This document shows positions 53,901-64,000 of a stretch of DNA of 64,000 nucleotides, piece by piece (within the stretch, counting starts at the first letter, position 1; every line of letters begins with the position of its first letter). The notes under the pieces are model-generated. The model ran no database searches. It saw nothing but the letters and a program-made list of their open reading frames with translations, and was not told where the DNA came from. Source of the stretch: Musa acuminata AAA Group (lineage: Eukaryota > Streptophyta > Magnoliopsida > Zingiberales > Musaceae); assembly GCF_036884655.1 (NCBI RefSeq), contig NC_088335.1:39402501-39466500 (forward strand), in the 5' to 3' direction. The position numbers were made by a program, and so were the translations under genes.

Positions 53901-56900
53901 ATGTCTTCATTATCTTCTTCTAATATTCCAGTTACTATTTATGCAGGGACTCATAGTATTTCTCCTACAGGGCTTATCTCCATCAATGTTGTCACGCTAA
54001 TCCCTTTTAAGTTATCGAAAGGTGGCAATTATACATCCTAGCGGGCTCAATTTTCTAATCTCTTATTTTGATACGACTTGCTAGGCTACATTGACGGCTC
54101 CTTCAGTTATCTGCTAATGATCAACATCCTCAGAGAATCCAGTCCAATACCAAATCCAGCTCACAAACTATGGCTGCGTTAAGATCGTCTCATTCTCTAA
54201 GCTATTCAAGCTTCAATTGTTGGATCCGTCGCTCCATTGATATCTTCATATGGGACTGCTATCGAAGCGTTGTCTAAACTACAAACAACCTTGGTGAATC
54301 ATTTGCATACTCGCAAGCTTAGTCTTCTGTTCAAGCTAATAGTGATAAAACAAGAGGGAAGTACTATCACTGATTATCTATAAACTATCAAAGTTATCAT
54401 CGATGATTTGGCTTTGATAGGTCATTCCCTATATGACAAAGAGATTATCATCCATACCCTTAATGGTCTCAAAAACGATTACAAGGGATTGACAACTGCA
54501 ATTCGGGCACGCGACATGCCAGTATCATTTGAAGACCTCTATGATAAGTTGACTGATTATGAGACGTATTTCAAGCGTAAGGACTAGCTACCTAGACTGA
54601 CTATCATAGTTCAAGTCAATCACAAGTCTAAGCGGAAGGGTACTCAGTACCCTACAAACATCTCCAAAGGTTTGGCCAATACACATCTTGATCCCATGGG
54701 TCCCATGCGAAACCCCCCTTATCCTCCTAATCATAACTTCTCGCAAAGTGATAACTCCAATAATCATCTATCTTGGCATTCTGCCGCACTAAACCAACAA
54801 AGACGGGTTGCCTGTCAACTGTGTGATAAAATAAGATACTCCGCTAAAGTTTATCGGTCTCAACCCCGCCTCCCTACACTGTCACACTAGCCTCAAGTAA
54901 ATCTCCTAACTACTCCGACGACTAGCCAGTCTAACCGGATTATCGACTCTAGTGCCTCTCATCACATTACCGTTGATCTTTAGAATTTGTCTCTTCATAG
55001 CCCTTATGGCGACGATGAAGATATCATCATCGGTGATGATAAAGGACTTCCTATAACTCATACTGGTTCCACAACGCTTAATTCTGATTCTACTACATTT
55101 ACACTCGATGATGTTTTATGCGCCTCTCATATTAAACACAACCTCATTTATGTTTCTCAATTTTATAAATATAACAATACTTCAATTGAATTTTTTCCTA
55201 ATTTCTTTCTTGTTAAGGACTTAAGTATGGGGCATCCTTGGTCTAAGGCCCGAATAGAGGCAATATTTACAAATGACCATCAACTCCCAAATAACCCAGC
55301 CCACTATTCATTCTTTCGTTGCAACTCCAATTGATGTGTAGCATCGTCGTCTTGGTCATCCCTTGTCCCTTATTTAACAGAAATTATTTTCTCATTACTC
55401 TCTTCCTATTTTTAAACCTAATAGTTCTATAATGCATTGTGATGTATGTTTTAGTAATAAAAGTTATCAATAGCCCTTTGGCTCATCTTCTATTTCCTCC
55501 TCTAAACCATTTGAATTATTTATACCAATGTTTGGGGTCCTGCTTCAATCCTATCTTTTGATAAATTCAAATTTTATGTCATTTTTGTATATCACTTTAC
55601 TAAGTACACATGGTTATATCCTCTTCACCATAAATTTAATGTTTCCACCATCTTTCCCACCTTTCGAAAGTTGGTCGAAAACTACTTTTAGTCTACAATC
55701 AAAACGATCTACTCTGATGGTGATGGTGAATATCAAGCCCCGGCATCCTATCTCTCAACTTGTGGAATCCAACACCATAAGTCTCCCCCGAATACTCCTC
55801 AGCTAGTTGGCTCCGCCGAACGCAAACATCGGCATATAGTAGAAACTAGGCTCACACTTCTACATCAGGCTTCTATGCCTTCGATCTTTTGGACAGTCCT
55901 ACAATACTAGTCCCCCTTTGACATACTATTTCACAAACTCCCAAACATTCATAAACTCAGAGTATTCGGTTGTCTATGTTATCCATGGTTATATCCCTAT
56001 GCATATCATAAGTTAACATCAAGATCTAATCCTTGTATCTTTATAGGTTACTCTCTTGAACATAATGCTTTCCGCTGCTATAATCTTCACACTCACAAAG
56101 TCTTTATCTCACGTAATGTTATTTTCGTTGAGTCTATCTTTCCTTCCAAAACCATAACTATCCCACCATGTGGACCACATCACTAACCATTCCTCACTAG
56201 AGTATACCTCCGATCCAACCGGACGAGCCTTCCATGACATCGTCCAATTCCTCCCTTCATGATCCACACTATACTACTCCTCTAGTTTAGCAATTGCCCA
56301 TTCCCTCCAATCCTACTCCACTTATTTCTTCTCAAATTGATGGGATAATAAGTTCAGAAATATAACTATTATCTTTACCTCCTTCTTGACCAAGTGATAC
56401 TTACGTGTCTCCACTTGACCCAGCTTGTGTCACTGACCCTCAACCGCTTATTCCAACAACACAACCTCACGATCTCATAGTCTCCAACCATCCTATGACC
56501 ATACGCTCTAAGAGTGGTATTTTCAAACAACGTAAAGTCCTTGACCTATATGCTATCATGGATTCCTCATCCACCACCGTTGAACTTACCACCTTTACTC
56601 AAGCCCAAAAATCTTCGCATTAGAATATCGTCATGTGTGAGGAATATAATGCCTTCCTCCATAACTCAATGTGGGATCTAGTACCCTTTCATCATTCACA
56701 AAACATCATCGGGTGTAAGTGGGTCTTTCGAATTAAGCGGAACCCAGATGGCTCTGTTGCCCGATATAAGGTATGCCTCGTTGCCAAAGGGTTTCATCAA
56801 CGACCTAGAGTTGATTTCACTTAGACGTTTAGTCCCGTTGTTAAGCCCACTATAATCCAGCTTATCCTGAGTCTGGCCATCACTAAAGGTTAGCAATTAC

Positions 56901-58100
56901 GACAATTGGATGTTAATAATGCCTTTTTATAAGGGTCTCTAACCGAAGATATTTTTATGCAACAACCTCCTAGTTTCACTCATCCCTAGTATCCAAAGCA
57001 TGTTTGCAAACTTCGAAAAGCTATTTATGGACTTCGTCAGGCTCCAAGAGCTTGGTACACTGAACTTAGCTCTTTTTTTACTTTGCTTTTTCAACTCTAA
57101 ATCTAACACCTCGTTATTTCTACGACAACACCATAGAGACACAATATATATTATTATATATATGGATGACATTACTGTCACAGGCAACAATCCCATAAAA
57201 ATCAAAGCGTTCATCAAATAATTAGCAAATCGATTCTCGCTTAAAGATCTAGGACCCTTGAACTACTTTTTGGGCGTGGAAGATATATTCACATCTTTAG
57301 GTCTCTTTTTATCACAACAAAAGTACATTCAAGATTTGTTATTAAAGATAAACATGCAGGATGCAAATGCGGTTACAACCCCTCTCTCTACTAATGGTTC
57401 TCTCAAATTATCTGATAGAAGTCCTACTACAGAACCCACTAAATACCGCCAAGTTGTTGGCTCTTTACAGTACTTAGCTCTCACCCGTCCAGACATATCC
57501 TTTGCAGTCAATAAATTATTACAGTTTATGAATAGGTCATCTACTATGCATTGGTCTGCGGTCAAACGAATTCTGTGATATCTTAAAGGGACCCTCAATC
57601 ATGGTCTCTTTCTTCGTAAACACTCTCCACTTCATCTTCATGCCTTTGCCGATGCTGATTGGACAAATAACTTTGATGATAGAACACCTACATCGGGGTA
57701 TATGGTCTTCCTTAGCGCTAATCCAATCAGTTAGAGTTTTAAGAAGAAAAAGACAGTCACACGGTTGACAACTGAAGCTGAATACTGTGTCATTCCCACT
57801 ATCACTACAGAACTTAATTGGATCACAAATATACTCCAGGAACTTAACATTAATTATACTCTTAAATATATTGTGATAATGTCAGAGCTACCTATCTGTA
57901 CACTAATCTAGTGTTCCATTCCCGCATAAAACATATTGCTATCGACTTCCACTTTGTACGAGATCAAGTTGTTTGTCGTTAATTTCGTGTTTCTCATATC
58001 AATACGACTGATCAATTAGTCAACTTACTCACGAAGCCTCTCACTTGTAAACTTTTTACATTACATCGATCCAAGATTGGTATCCTTGATAGGAGCACCA
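53901..58100 (+). pseudogene. Ty1/copia element C gag-pol remnant (Ale/Hopscotch-like)
   Basis: Gag starts at an ATG at 53901 and reads through many stops: LIPFKLSKGGNY, then DNA-encoded fragments such as SFEDLYDKLTDYETYFKRK (about 54530-54580) and a degraded zinc knuckle CQLCDKIRYSAKVYRS (about 54818). Protease remnant RIIDSSASHHITVD is near 54940. Integrase fragments follow (55330-55900). RT: IIGCKWVFRIKRNPDGSVAR (56706), a YMDDI-type active site (near 57160), and SLQYLALTRPDISFAVNKLL (57470). RNase H: ADADWTNN (57648) and TTEAEYC (57765). The many stops indicate an old insertion. Confidence 0.85.
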
Positions 58101-58111
58101 TCTTGTAAGGG

Positions 58112-58540
58112 CATGATAGTAGATAAATAGGAATGGACATGTCACACAGCTGTAGTCCCTTCTTTCCCTTTTCTTCTTTCTCTCCTCTTCTTCCTTTCTC
58201 TTCTTCACTCCCAAGTATAGCTACCATAGTTGCAACCACAACCTCTTCTTTCCCTTTTCTTCTTTTTCTCATTCTCTTCTTGTTTCCCAACTGCAACTGC
58301 CACAGCCACAGCCTCCTTCCTCCTCCTTCTTCCCTCTTCTTCTTCTCTTCCTCTCCTCTTCTTCCCTTCTCCTCCCTGATGTACCGCACCTCCTATATTT
58401 CCTCTTGCGGGAAATAGAAGTGTCGCAGCCCTAGCCGTAGCCTCCTTCCTCTCTTCTCCCTCCCTTCTCCTCACTGATGCACCACACCTCCTCTATTTCC
58501 TTATATGGGAAGCAGAGATACGTAGGAGGCGGTGGGATAA
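58112..58540. repeat. CT-rich tail after element C, possibly 3' LTR remnant
   Basis: It follows the end of the RNase H region after 'ccatcttgtaagggca' and begins 'tgatagtag'. It consists of 'ttcctcttctttc' runs and a ~105-bp tandem duplication ('ctgatgtaccgcacctcct' near 58376 and 'ctgatgcaccacacctcct' near 58475). No matching 5' LTR was found. Confidence 0.45.
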
Positions 58541-59157
58541 AAATCATTATTTTATATATTTTTTAATTTTAACGGTTTAATTTTTAAAATTTTTAATTTA
58601 CAAATAGATCTTTCAATTTACAAATAGATCCTTATATAAATTTCAAAAATAAAAAATATTATAATTGTATTATGACCAAAGTGCATAAATTGTATGGGAA
58701 CTCGGTGTTTTCAATATGGTGATTGTCACTTCTCACTGAGATTACATGACATTAAGGTGAGGTGAGGACTTATTGTACCCTACTTTGATAACTTTTATCT
58801 AATTAAATTGTGATCTTAAAATATATATTCTGACTATATATAACTTATAGAGATTATAGATGGTTGTCGATTAATCTGAAAGAAGAATGCCCGGAGATTG
58901 TTAAATGTATAAAGAACCCATTCTTTTTTACACTCATAGTAAATTAAACTTGTAATAGATTACAATTGTGAAAGTTATTTGGTGTCTTTGTTTAGTATAT
59001 GATATGTACACATATTCATATCGTACATAAAATACTATGTTGTTGTTGTAAAAGTTGTTCGATATGTGTATGGTATGTCGATACGATTTTTAACTCTTGA
59101 TAGTTATATCATATATAAGTCATATTTTACATAGTATGTTATATTAACTAATGTATT
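58541..59157. other. AT-rich spacer without recognised feature
   Basis: No open frame of interest, no repeat boundary and no RNA gene recognised. Confidence 0.4.
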
Positions 59158-60434
59158 TTAGTTTATTTTCAATGGTATGGGTCAATTTCTATCATACTAA
59201 CTCAAATTTCTTCATATCTTTCCAACATCATTAGTACTATTTTTTTATTTTTATAAAATTTAAAATAATTAATTATGAAAATTTAAAATTTTTAGTATAG
59301 GTCATGTCAATGAGTGTCTTTAGTTAACTTTCACAAAATAAATTTAAATTTTCATAAATGTATTAGAAAATTATTTTAACACCATGAGTATCATTTTTTT
59401 ATTATTACAGTATTTTAGAATGATTAATCATAAAATTTTAAATTTTTAGAATAGGTTCTCTAAACGAGTGTAACCTAGTCAACGATCACTAAATCATCTA
59501 AAAATTCCAAAAATGCACTAATACATCATTCTAAAATCATCTATACATTTTTTTTGTATTTTTATACTGTTTACAATAATTGATTTTGATTCTTAGAATT
59601 TTATGAACGAGTATATTTTAACTTATTTTTTAGTATAATTGTGTGAACTTCTACCAAACTATCTCAAAACTAATCAACTAAGACTAATATCATCAGAAAT
59701 TAAAAATTAATGACCAATTCATGAAATTTAAGATAATTAATGATCGATCATATTATTAATATAATTTTTTTAGTATAATTGGGTCAACTTCTACTAAACT
59801 ATCTTAATCTTTTACCGATCCACTAGGACATCAATCTACATCATCAATATTATTTTTTATATCTTTGTAAGATTTTAGGATAATTAATGATAGATTTATG
59901 AAATTTTTAGTATAGGTTGTATGAACGAGTGTATCTTAGCTTATTTTCAAATATACATAGGTCTAACTTCTATCAAACCAACTTAGCCTTTCACAAACAC
60001 ATAAGAATATTATTCTAACATCATCTGTACCATGTTTTCTATTTTTAAAATATAGTAAAATAATTTATTATCAAAATTGAAGATTTTTTTTATTAGGTTC
60101 AACGAACGAATATATTTTAATTTATTTTTTAGTGTAATATTGTGTATCTCAAACTGTTACTAATCCACTAGGATATCAATCAGTCAGGATTAATATTTTT
60201 TATTTATAGAGAATTTTAGGATAATTAATTATCACTTTATGAAATATTTAGGATAAGTAAGTTCTATGAATGAATATATTTTAATTTATTTTCTAGTATA
60301 ATTGGATCAACTTCCATCAAGCCAATTCAAACTTTTACAAAACATTAAGACATTATTCTACCATCACTAATATCAATTTTATATATTTTTAAAAATATTT
60401 TAGGATAACTAATTATGAAAAATATATTTTTTTA
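59158..60434. repeat. Divergent ~160-bp tandem array (about eight units)
   Basis: The motif 'aacgagt(g/a)tatttta(g/a)(c/t)ttattttcta' followed by 'gtcaacttctatcaaact', 'cattattctaacatcat' and 'ttaggataattaatta' recurs with unit starts near 59158, 59321, 59476, 59619, 59765, 59939, 60120 and 60283 (spacings about 143-181 bp). Units are strongly diverged. The period is in the range of plant satellite monomers. Confidence 0.75.
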
Positions 60435-61569
60435 AATAGAAGAGAAGACGGAGGTAGATGAGGAAAAAGAAAAGGAAAGCTGAGTTAGGGGTTTAGAAAT
60501 TTTATCCAGAATATAGATTAGATGATAAAAGCAGTTGAATTAATCAAGCAAAAATCCTAATAAAAATAAGTTGAAAAAGACCGTAGAATAGGATAAATGT
60601 CTCGGATCCTAAAACTATTATTATCTTACAATAAAAAGAGGAATAATTAAAAATATTTTTATAAATATAAATAAATAAGAAAATGAATAAGTAATATTAA
60701 CTTCAATGGATGTTAAAATAGAAGTCGTTGAATCTCGTATTTTGATGATGAAACCAATTGATATGTGCTTATGATTTAATCTGTGTTGAGTGACACAGGA
60801 TGCTTCGATCAGGATGAGACAATAAAAGAAGGAAAAATCATGTTGGGTCGGAGGAACATATCAGAAGATTGGACGTCGGGCCGGTGGATAGATCGACGTA
60901 TCGATAGAAGGCTTCGGGCCATGGATTCGGGCATCGGGCCAAGAAGAGCAGGTATTGCGCCAAGGATATTGGAGTTGCGGAGTTAACTGGCCGATTGGGC
61001 AATAGGCCGCAAGAGAGGACGATGCACCGAAGAGTTGGACGAAGCGTCGAGGGACCAATGACATACCGGAGAACTTGATTAATTGCTTAGGATTAATTGT
61101 CTAGATCGAAGTGTGTTTTACATGTGCACGATTAACTACGATAGCAAGACATGAAGCAAAATGAAGTCCCGGAGTCAAGATTGAGATCACTTTGGGAGTT
61201 CGAGAGTTCGTCGGAAGTCCGAACGTTCGTCGGAAGTTCTATGGGAACTAGCCGAGAAGTCGCGGAGCTTGCCAGAGAAGCTCATCGGAACTCGTCAAAA
61301 AGATCGTTGTGAAGTCCAGGAGTTTGTTGGGAGTCCACCGGAACATTGCCGAGAGTTCGTCGGAGGTTCGTCGGAAGAATTGATATAGGGATTTGTTTAG
61401 CTTAGAATATGTCTTAGGAATCATAGTTAGCACGTAATTGGGATTAGATTTGGGCCAACCCAATTAGGGGCCAACTAGGCCCATGTAAGAATTGTGTTCG
61501 GCCCAATAAGAGGCCCAAACAATGCCCCAAGAAGACTCACCGTCATGACATAGTCTTCAAGACTATGTC

Positions 61570-61700
61570 AGGCGGTGGTACCGTCAGTCTGAGCGATGGT
61601 ACCGCCCAGCACTGGCCCCCAGGCGGTGGTACCACTAGACTTGGGTGGTGGTACCACCCAGGACTGTGTCAATCAAACTAACACTGGGCGGTGGTACCGC
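61570..61700 (+). promoter_or_regulatory. Five GGTACC-centred palindromic boxes upstream of the LTR TATA box
   Basis: Five related boxes of the form 'ggcggtggtaccgccc' (variants 'ggtggtggtaccaccc', 'gcgatggtaccgcccag') occur within 130 bp, ending about 65 bp before the TATA box. Each has dyad symmetry around ggtacc. They could be transcription-factor sites of the LTR promoter (inference). Confidence 0.6.
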
Positions 61701-61762
61701 CCGTGCTTGGGGAACCTAGGATGGGAGAGTTTTAGGCTCCAAGTTTGAATCAACTTGAAGCC

Positions 61763-61770
61763 TATAAATA
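61763..61770 (+). promoter_or_regulatory. TATA box of the element E LTR
   Basis: 'tataaata' in the context 'gcctataaatacccctccc', within a GC-richer stretch, about 500 bp before the LTR end. This is consistent with the U3/R boundary about 30 bp further down. Confidence 0.65.
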
Positions 61771-62265
61771 CCCCTCCCATCACTGGTTAAAGACAACAAG
61801 CACAGAGAGTTTAAAAGTGAAGAATTGCTGCTGCAATCTCTTGAGAAATCCCTCCTCTAGCTTAAACATAGATTTCTGTTTAGAGATGAGTGAGTGAGTG
61901 CTTGTAAGGGTTATTTCCTAAACCTGGTAAAAGGAGAAGAGAGGTGTAAAAGGTGATTAACCTTCGCTTATTGAAGGAAAGCCTCTAGTGAACATCGATG
62001 ACCTTGTTGGAGGAGGAAGCCGAAAGTGGATGTAGGTCATGTTTGGCTGAACCACTCTAAAACTCTGGTTTGCATTTACTTATTGCTATTACCTTACTAG
62101 AAACCCCTTCAATAGCTTACTGCCTTCAATACTTTTCCGTACGCTTTCAATCTAAGCATATTTTCAGAATCGATTTTCAATGTACGAAGAAATCTCTTAA
62201 ATCGAGTTATTTTACCACTGCAATAATTCACCCCCCCTCTTAGTACCGACCCTGATCCTAACAAT

Positions 62266-62277
62266 TGGTATCAGAGC
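62266..62277 (+). promoter_or_regulatory. Primer-binding site of element E (initiator tRNA-Met type)
   Basis: A perfect TGGTATCAGAGC lies two bases after the LTR end. Confidence 0.95.
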
Positions 62278-62312
62278 ATCATTTTCTATTTTGGTTTAAC
62301 ACCCAAATAGAA

Positions 62313-63200
62313 ATGGCTCTTTTTGGCTTTCAAGAGGGTCACTCTCTCATTCGTCCTCCCTTTTTCAATGGGATGGACTACACTTATTGGAAAACTCGAA
62401 TGAGAGTTTTCTTGCTTTCACTAAATCTCGATTTATGGCACATTGTCGAATCCGACTTTAAAATGTCTTCTCTTCCAATGAAAGATTGGAATGATTTGGA
62501 GAAGAAGACTTTTTCTTTGAATGCTAGAGCTATGAATGCTCTATTTTGCGCCTTAGATAAAACGAAGTTTAATCGGGTTTCTTTGTGCGAAATGGCTTTC
62601 GAAATTTGGCATACTCTCGAAATCACACATAAAGGCACTAAAAATGTTAAAGATTCAAAAATTAATTTTTTAATGTATGATTTTGAACTTTTTCATATGA
62701 AACCAAGCGAATCCATTGTTGACATGTAGACCCATTTTACGGATGTTGTCAATAGTTTAAAAGTACTTGGCAGAAGTTTTTCGGATTTTGAACTTGTGAA
62801 CAAGATTTTGCATTCTCTTTCCAAGAAGTGAGATTCAAAAGTAACGGCTTTACAAGAAACAAAAGATATAAATATTTTTCCACTTAAAGAACTTATCGGT
62901 ACATTGATGACATATGAAATGGTACACAATGCACTTGATGAACATTATGAACAAAACTACCTTCCAAAGAATAGGAAGAATTTGGGATATAGAACGTTTG
63001 AAGACCACTCGAGCATAAGCTCAAGTGATGGTGAACTTAAACTACAAATGAAACAAAAATTAAAAAGCAAAAAAGAATGGAACTACTTGCTTTGAGCACA
63101 ATAAGAAGAACAAAAATTGAGATAAATCAAGCTCCTCCGAAGATGAGGAGAAAATCAAGAAAGGCGAGGTGGCAAACTACGCCTTAACTGCTTTCAATGT
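62313..63200 (+). pseudogene. Element E gag with in-frame stops
   Basis: The ATG at 62313 starts MALFGFQEGHSLIRPPFFNG, followed by the UBN2-type gag body (WKTRMRVFLLSLNLDLWHIV, FEIWHTLEITHKGTKNVKD). The frame is interrupted by TAG at about 62727 and TGA at about 62829. It continues as LKELIGTLMTYEMV and SSISSSDGELKL, with a further break near 63095 and a last piece KKGEVANYALTAFNVE near 63160. Gag was therefore already inactive. Confidence 0.85.
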
Positions 63201-64000
63201 TGAGGTAATCGAAATCCCTCTAATTTACTTTGAAATTACATAATACTTTTCATGATGCATTTTTTTTTTGTAATTTAGTTTTGAATTAATTTTCTTAAAA
63301 ATTAAATATTTTTAAAAAATAAAAATGTAAAAAATTATGATCATGCTAGTAATTTCGAAAATGATAATAAAAACATATATTTTATGATAAACAAATAAAA
63401 TAATTTTGATTGAAAATATGATATCATGCTATATGTGGTTAAGAAGTAATAATGTGTATCATGTTGATTTCCATTGTTATTTTTTTATTTTGATTAAATA
63501 AAATCATGTTTGATTTGAAGAAATACATAATGATGTAATATTAAATATTTTGATACCATGATTGACAATTTTATGCATGAGATTTGAAGTTATACATGAT
63601 GATTTTTGTGATTTATTGATCTTGATGGTTTTATGACGAAATTTATTTTTAGATCTTAAATGTTGATGCATGTTTTTATTTAACATAAATGAAAAAGCAT
63701 GCTAACATGAAATCGATCACTTAAAATGAAATACATAAAAAAAAAAAATATTATCAATGAAATCATAAATCTACTTATATTATGAATTTTGTGAACCATA
63801 AAAATAATTTTGATGATTTGAATTTGAAATGAGTTTTATCAAAATCATGATCTTGATTTCTTGGAATAACATGAGATTTCCTTTGATAATCATTTCGATT
63901 ATTTAAAAGGAGATTTGTAGAAATGATTCATGAAATTTTAGATTCATGACTTATCCTTCGTTTGTTTATGAGATGGTTGAAATCCTTGTACCTTTGAATT
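63201..64000. other. AT-rich sequence after element E gag
   Basis: No copia protease or integrase appears where expected. The sequence is AT-rich and lacks long frames, which suggests a deletion or an insertion inside the element. The window ends before this can be resolved. Confidence 0.4.

Larger units (their letters stand above)
60729..62263 (+). repeat. Element E 5' LTR
   Basis: It ends 'gaccctgatcctaaca' directly before the primer site. The start at 'tgaatctcgtattttgatg' is approximate. It contains five palindrome-centred GGTACC boxes (61570-61700), a TATA box (61763-61770) and a pyrimidine-rich end ('cccccccctctt'). Confidence 0.75.
60729..64000 (+). mobile_element. Ty1/copia element E, 5' part, truncated by the window edge
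   Basis: A 5' LTR of about 1.5 kb (60729-62263), primer site at 62266 and gag from 62313 are in the correct order. Pol and the 3' LTR lie beyond 64000. The long LTR and gag type resemble plant SIRE/Maximus-like or related copia lineages; lineage is an inference. Confidence 0.8.

Noticed and set aside
58012..58474. Reverse frames rich in Glu/Lys/Arg and a forward Ser/Pro/Phe-rich frame
   Set aside because: They come from a CT-rich low-complexity tract after element C, with no domain.

Overview
This is a eukaryotic, flowering-plant nuclear window. It has two spliced single-copy genes in a matrix of LTR retrotransposons, DNA transposons, minisatellites and long (TA)n tracts. Retroelement families (Ty1/copia with a tRNA-Met primer site, long TGTAACATC-type LTRs, a TRIM), the plant nuclear genes and the intron structure all indicate an angiosperm. 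A large-genome monocot such as the banana order is my guess only. No organellar, bacterial or CRISPR content was seen.

Layout. 1-1082: fragments of two LTR families. 1083-8988: a full-length reverse-strand Ty1/copia element (A), flanked by exact-position 138-bp direct repeats where 5 bp would be expected. 9564-14700: an old, decayed forward copia element (B). 15608-15939: a (TA)n tract between 17-bp direct repeats. 16140-25614: the forward gene for the 25-kDa subunit of pre-mRNA cleavage factor Im (CFIm25/NUDT21 family), 7 coding exons and 200 aa. Its 6.3-kb second intron holds a LINE, a hAT-type MITE and a Mutator-like fold-back element, each with its own target-site duplication. 26401-26985: a 35-bp minisatellite with a 210-bp higher-order period. 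27-33 kb: poorly annotated intergenic DNA, another (TA)n tract and a second hAT-type MITE.

35011-46105 (reverse): a gene for a protein with three methyl-CpG-binding (MBD) domains. Each domain is encoded by two exons split at the same place. Its 3' end lies somewhere in 31.8-33.8 kb and is unresolved. Its introns hold a TRIM, a hAT-type MITE with a nested Mutator-like element, and a solo LTR of element B's family. 46.8-53.1 kb: three-layer nesting of LTRs, including one LTR inserted into an inverted copy of the same family. 53901-58100: a decayed forward copia element (C). 59158-60434: a divergent ~160-bp tandem array. 60729-64000: the 5' LTR and gag of another copia element (E), cut by the window edge.

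The two host genes do not form an operon or an obvious pathway pair. One acts in mRNA 3'-end processing and poly(A)-site choice, the other is a chromatin reader. Both have transposon-inflated introns while splice sites and reading frames remain intact. I found no tRNA, rRNA or recognised small-RNA gene.
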